Source: Chara braunii
Lineage: Eukaryota > Streptophyta > Charophyceae > Charales > Characeae
Reading direction: 5' to 3'
Assembly (NCBI GenBank): GCA_003427395.1
Contig: BFEA01000032.1
Coordinates: forward strand, 156,175-179,110
DNA length: 22,936 nucleotides
Below the pieces are notes generated by a model. The model ran no database searches, was not told the origin of the DNA, and saw nothing but the letters and a program-made list of their open reading frames with translations. Shown here piece by piece: positions 18,709 through 22,936 of the stretch (within the stretch, counting starts at the first letter, position 1; every line of letters starts with the position of its first letter). A program made the position numbers and the translations under genes.

Positions 18709-19762
18709 GTTCAACACAACCAACTATAACAAATGCAAATATTGTAAACAAGAAATAAATGCGCAATACACAGCACGATCATCATTGATTCAAACATCAA
18801 AACAAAAAACTTATACGGTATATCAAGAGAAAAACCCATACAAAACTTTTTATATTCACCCTGTAAATGATCCAATTTTTAAACATGAATCATATCGATT
18901 ACTGTTAAATATGTCAAATAATTTGCAACAATTACGTGATGATGAAAATGACCTTACATAATTGCATTGATTCTTTTAACTCAAACACATCATTGGGCAC
19001 ATACTCCTTCATGTATCAAAAAATCACGAACTACTGATAACCCAAAAAGTTGTCGATATTTATATCATCCAACACGTATAGAAAAAAGAGTAATGAAAAA
19101 CAATGGAATACAAATATGTCGACCATTTGGTCATATAAATACATAAATGGTTTTAATAACATAATATTATTTACATTCAAAGCAAATCATGACATACAAA
19201 TTTTATCAGGAGGACATGAAAATGACGAAAAAGTTTTTTATACAACTAGTTATACAGCAAAAGATCAACACAAGTCGATAGTAATACAACTCTTGCTCTT
19301 GATGCATTCGATGCTCGAATACAACGAAAAAATGAACAAAGAAAAAACGAACAACTTACAAATGAGGCAAAAACAAGAAGACGAATTTCATCGTAAGTTT
19401 ACAAACAAACAAGAAATCGCTGTACTGCTTTGTGCACTATACATTTTACCACATAGTTGTGCTTACAAAAGTCATTCATTTAAAAAATTACCTATTAAAC
19501 AAATGTTATAGCAATTAAAAAACGACACTGAAATCGTTTGTAAAATTAAAAAATAAGAAAATGCATATTTTACAAATCAACGACTAGATAATTATATCTG
19601 CAAACTATTAAAACTATCACATCTTTGTTTCTACGAATTATCAATGTAACATTTTCGTGCAAACCGAACCACTACACCAAAAGAACTCCTATTTTTCAAA
19701 GGACACCCACAATATGAAAAACATTGTATAGGACAATATAAATATCCATATGTACCAATAAT
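18709..19762 (+). pseudogene. Rep C-terminal half with tyrosine pair (copy 2)
   Basis: Frames must be switched several times. ALILLTQTHHWAHTPSCIKK and KSCRYLYHPTRIEK align with ALLYLVQTRDWTNTKSCFKR and the block after it in copy 1. FKANHDIQILSGG leads to FYTTSYTAK, with the catalytic-type tyrosines at 19239-19241 and 19251-19253. TRRRISS is followed by TAA (19394-19396) where copy 1 has CAA (5454-5456). YELSM is followed by TAA (19647-19649) where copy 1 has ATG-CAA. GHPQYEKHCIGQYKYPYVPII ends at the insertion point of the 861-bp element (19762). Confidence 0.7.
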
Positions 19763-19806
19763 CGAAACGGTATTCACCAGTTCGAAGTAGCTGATGCAGA
19801 TCCCAG

Positions 19807-19970
19807 GGCTCGATCCCTAGTTCCCCAACTTACCTGTGTACAATACCTGTGTCAACTCGAAGAATTGAACCTGCGACCTGTAGAACCGCCAGTGGTAAGT
19901 AGGTCTGTCGTAGGTCTATAGGTAGCCAGGATTCGATCTGTAGACCTGTAGATTAGAAGTCTAGCTGCAG
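19807..19970 (-). other. tandem tRNA-like B-box motifs
   Basis: Minus-strand GATCGAGCC (19807-19815), GTTCAATTC (19862-19870) and GATCGAATC (19930-19938) all fit GWTCRANNC. GACCTGTAGA on the + strand repeats at 19875 and 19943 with the same 68-bp offset as the last two motifs. Next to the third motif, TAGA-CTTCTAA-TCTA (minus strand, 19949-19963) has the form of an anticodon stem-loop with loop CTTCTAA, as in arginine tRNA (TCT). No complete cloverleaf was found, so these are probably degenerate tRNA-derived parts rather than genes. Confidence 0.4.
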
Positions 19971-20230
19971 TCCTTCTAGAAGGTTGGCAAGTGGTCAAGT
20001 GGTGCAGGCAAGTGGGCAAGTGGTGTGACTAAAGCAAGCCCATGTTGGAGACGAGGACAAGTGGCAAGGGCAAATTGTAGGACCCCAGTGCAACTGCACT
20101 GCGTCGTAGGGTAGTCGCCATGCAGTCATGGGAGAGTCTAGAAAGTACCAGTCCGGTCCAGCAAGTACCACGGGGGGGACTGTGTGCACCATGGGCCAGG
20201 GATACAGGGCAGACCAACGCAGCTCAGAAG

Positions 20231-20237
20231 TATAAAT
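20231..20237 (+). promoter_or_regulatory. TATA-box-like motif inside the 861-bp insertion
   Basis: TATAAAT stands alone in GC-rich sequence, followed about 25-35 bases later by CATTCATTCATTCC. This would fit a promoter in a retroelement-type repeat. No transcript evidence is available. Confidence 0.3.
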
Positions 20238-20623
20238 CAAGAGGCTGCGTCCAGCCATTCATTCATTCCTGCAGATGCCATGCGGAAGCGCTGCCTTAGC
20301 AGCTTGTGCGAGGAGGTCTGTAGTGTGCCCGAAGACGAAGTGGGTAGAGAAGTGTAGTGTTGCCATAGGTAGTGGCAGCTAGCGCTGCCATAGCTGTAGC
20401 ATAGCGTGTGTGTGTGTTGCGTATGATACTGAGTGTTGCGTGTGGGACATCCAGGGTGATCCAGAGTGCGAACAGCGAGTTGTGTGGGCGCCCAGTCGCC
20501 ATAGCCAGTTGAAGAGAACTCATATCTAGTTACGATATCTTAAGTATTGTCAGGGCGCATGTCGCCAGTTGCTGTATCACTGTTTGCATGCAAGACAAGT
20601 GTGAATAATTGGAGTGTGATTGC

Positions 20624-21450
20624 ATAATACCACATAATACTACAATATCTGATTTTCAAAAATGTGAATATGAAGATGCAGAAAACAAACACGCTCAAGC
20701 AACTTTACTTTTTTTTAAGTTATTCAGAGAAATAGAACATTTAATCAAAATCCAATCAAACTTTGTTTTAAAAATTTGAAAATTTTAAAACACAAATGTC
20801 ATCTTTTATCTTAGAGATATACAATAGCTTGCAAGATTTCATATTGCTACAAAAAAAACTTCAGAAGCACGAATTGAACGATTGTTTAAAAAACAAAATT
20901 GAACACAATGAAAATACTGATAGTGATAATAATTCAAATGATAGTTATCTCGAATTACCAATTGATTTTTCATCAGAAAACAATGAACATGATTTGTTTC
21001 ATAAGATCAACAACGAAAACTTTTTTTCAAGATTGTGAAACAATATATACGACAAATGATTTAAACAATCCGTTGATATGTCCAGCGACAAAAACACTTA
21101 TATCAGATAACGAAATGAAAGAAACATTACAAACAACAAATATTATGCGTCATACAACGATATTGACAACACATAAATATAAAAACATTGTAAATTTCAC
21201 TAAAAATCAAATTAAAATTTTAAAAACAACTAAAGTAAATTACACATCCATAAAAAATTGGTTTAAATCAAATCCTCAAATAAATATTGTTAAAAATAAT
21301 TTTATAAATACTGAATATGAAAAATATATAAAACAAACAAAAGTAACCCTTCTTGCAAATGCTCTAGATCCCGAAAACATGAAGCATAAAAAAACAAACA
21401 AAAATCAAATAGAAACAAATAACGACATAAACGATTATCCATCTATCTTT
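20624..21450 (+). pseudogene. Rep-helicase linker (copy 2)
   Basis: After the insertion, IIPHNTTISDFQKCEYEDAENKHAQATLLFFKLF aligns with the IPYSMRIPYLETC and HAQISLLLFKPF blocks of copy 1. A low-complexity acidic stretch follows (NENTDSDNNSNDS, frame from 20796, ending at TGA 21036-21038). A second frame (20899-21462) then carries the Lys/Asn/Thr-rich segment leading to the helicase, including LLANALDPENMKHKKTN. The two frames overlap, marking a frameshift near 21000. Confidence 0.55.
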
Positions 21451-22190
21451 GACATATCATAAAAATTTACACTCATAAAACAACAACATATATCATTTGC
21501 ATCAATCGCAAAATCATTGTGATTAAATTGGCAATTACAAACAATTGATTCAGAAATATATTAAAACATATCATTAGACAAAAAAAATAAAAAAATAAAA
21601 AAATACTAATGTGTATTACTAGAGAAGGTAGAACCGAAAAATCACACGTCGTACATGCAATAGAGAAATTTTGTAAACATTACAAAAAAAAAAAGGAATT
21701 GCAAAAACAACTCTCATAGGAGAAACAACAGTTTCAATTAAAGGACAAACTTTACATAGTTGATAGACATGCATAATCTTGATAAATCAAATGTCAATAA
21801 TCAAACAACTACACAAGCAGTTTCAGGATTCAACACAGAAATAGCATTATTACTTATAGATGAAGTCAATATGCTAGGCAAAGAAATGTTTGTGCAAATA
21901 GATTACCCATTAAGAAAAGTTCGGTTAATTGATTTGTTATTAAGTGGTTTAGATATAGTTTGTTTAGGAGATCATTTTCAAATGTTACATGTCATAGGAA
22001 TTCCACTATATAAGAAGCCATCTCTTGAATTAACGGTCAAACCTTCTAATATTGCAGCATATGAGCTTTGGTTATTATTTAAAAGAATAGTGATATTGAA
22101 TAAAAAAAATCGATTTTAACCAGACCCTGAATGAGAAAAAATGATGTAATAATGCTAGGAAAGGGTTATGGACAAAAACATTTATCTACA
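21451..22190 (+). pseudogene. Pif1-family helicase, N-terminal half (copy 2)
   Basis: DIS-TAA-KFTLIKQQH aligns with EISQHFSLNEKQH of copy 1, TAA (21460-21462) at the Gln codon CAA (6615-6617). The P-loop reads REGRTEKSH (about 21622-21648), with three glycines replaced by Arg, Arg and Glu, each explicable by one G-to-A change. TLHS is followed by TGA (21761-21763) where copy 1 has HSW with TGG. LLLIDEVNML is the Walker B region. PE-TGA (22132-22134) matches HEW of copy 1 (TGG 7302-7304). After a frame change, CNNARKGLWTKTF aligns with CKNARFGIWTDEF, and homology stops near 22190. Confidence 0.75.
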
Positions 22191-22534
22191 CTCTTTATAA
22201 AGGGAAAAGCGGGTCTCGCGTGACGATGTCCCGCAACCGGTCTGTCTGTGTTGGGAAAGAGTAGGGCGGCAAAGCGCGGGCCCAACAGGAACTTCGCGAA
22301 ATCGGAGTTTTTTTTTTGGCTCTGCCGTGCGCCGGTTTGAAGGGTGTCGCCGCGCCGTAGAAGCGTTTCGGAGCTCGGTTTTTTTTGGGATGTTGTGTGG
22401 CGGTTGGAAGGGTGTCGCCCGGTGCAATTTTTTTTTTTGTCATGCAAGTGTGTTTCCCCGACATTTTTTCATTGGGTAGCGGGCGGCGGGCAGCCGTTGT
22501 GCGAAGGAAAGAGATGTTCAACGGTTGGCATTTC

Positions 22535-22560
<26 letters not shown>
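22191..22560. other. GC-rich stretch with short repeats and T-runs
   Basis: No gene is recognised. TTGAAGGGTGTCGCC (about 22335) and TTGGAAGGGTGTCGCC (about 22404) form a repeat pair of about 70-bp period, each preceded by a T-run and TTTGG and followed by CG-rich sequence. Minus-strand frames of 81-113 codons overlap one another here and look like GC-rich shadows. Confidence 0.5.

Positions 22561-22936
<376 letters not shown>

Larger units (their letters stand above)
19763..20623. mobile_element. 861-bp GC-rich insertion flanked by ATAAT
   Basis: The Helitron reading YKYPYVPII stops at 19762 and resumes as IIPHNTTISDF at 20624. ATAAT stands on both sides (19758-19762 and 20624-20628), and removing one copy plus the insert restores homology with copy 1 (YKYPCTPVIPYS), so it is a 5-bp target duplication. 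No terminal inverted repeats and no TG...CA ends are seen. On the minus strand three motifs match the B-box GWTCRANNC. A TATAAAT lies at 20231-20237 on the + strand. There is no protein domain. It could be a solo LTR-type, SINE-type or composite non-autonomous element. Confidence 0.65.
16912..22190 (+). mobile_element. Helitron copy 2 (truncated, with two nested insertions)
   Basis: Homology to copy 1 begins abruptly at GCAATTCCTAGACCATCAACA-like sequence (about 16912, matching copy 1 near 3597) and ends near 22190 inside the helicase, matching copy 1 near 7350. The order in between is the same as in copy 1. Amino-acid identity in conserved blocks is roughly half, so the copies belong to different subfamilies rather than a recent duplication. 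The N-terminal region, helicase C-terminus and protease are missing. Insertions at 17976-18253 and 19763-20623 interrupt it. Confidence 0.85.

Noticed and set aside
19763-20623. A solo LTR
   Set aside because: The 5-bp duplication and TATA motif fit, but the insert starts CGAAAC and ends ATTGC rather than TG...CA, and no primer-binding or polypurine context is present.
1974-22190. A non-standard nuclear code (TAA/TAG = Gln, TGA = Trp) as the firm explanation for all in-frame stops
   Set aside because: Some TGA face other residues: 5076 faces Cys in copy 2, 6996 faces Gly, and one near 21522 faces Leu. TAA near 22119 faces Lys. True frameshifts and lost P-loop glycines also exist. Decay explains the whole set better, although the TGA-only gene at 11193 keeps the question open.

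Overview
The window is eukaryotic nuclear DNA dominated by transposon remains. The organism cannot be named from sequence alone. Long (CT)n, (CA)n and (GT)n tracts, long poly(A) runs, satellite-type repeats and splice-like signals fit an animal or a repeat-rich protist. Composition is a mosaic: GC-balanced to GC-rich flanks (about 1-1100, 14200-15850, 19763-20623, 22200-22620) alternate with very AT-rich blocks that hold almost all recognisable coding sequence. No intact host gene, rRNA, functional tRNA or CRISPR array was recognised.

The main content is two related, decayed Helitron (rolling-circle) transposons, both on the + strand. Copy 1 (about 1974-9159) carries a duplicated basic N-terminal segment, a DUF6570-like module, the Rep domain (HLH metal motif, Y-x3-Y tyrosine pair), a Pif1-type helicase and a C-terminal Ulp1/C48 cysteine protease. 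Copy 2 (about 16912-22190) starts abruptly inside the DUF6570-like module and stops inside the helicase. Two later insertions split it: a 274-bp MITE with perfect TIRs at TA, and an 861-bp GC-rich element flanked by ATAAT that carries tRNA-like B-box motifs. Both copies hold many in-frame stops and some frameshifts. TAA in copy 2 repeatedly falls where copy 1 has CAA, and the P-loop glycines are lost by changes that are mostly G-to-A.

Downstream of copy 1 (9800-13112) lie AT-rich same-strand coding-like segments: an unrecognised protein broken by a local duplication (9917-10913), and two paralogous segments (11193-11851 and 12594-13112) with an OB-fold/RPA-like look, preceded by polypyrimidine-AG acceptor-like sites. 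They may be Helitron cargo or separate genes. In the first paralog the frame is broken five times, always by TGA.

The rest is repeats: a run of short perfect hairpins at 267-600, a 40-bp tandem repeat whose unit is itself a stem-loop, a 16-bp perfect inverted repeat at 1696-1735, a 191-bp duplication, a degenerate satellite (period about 267 bp) abutting Helitron copy 2, and a 233-bp repeat with compound microsatellites at the right end.
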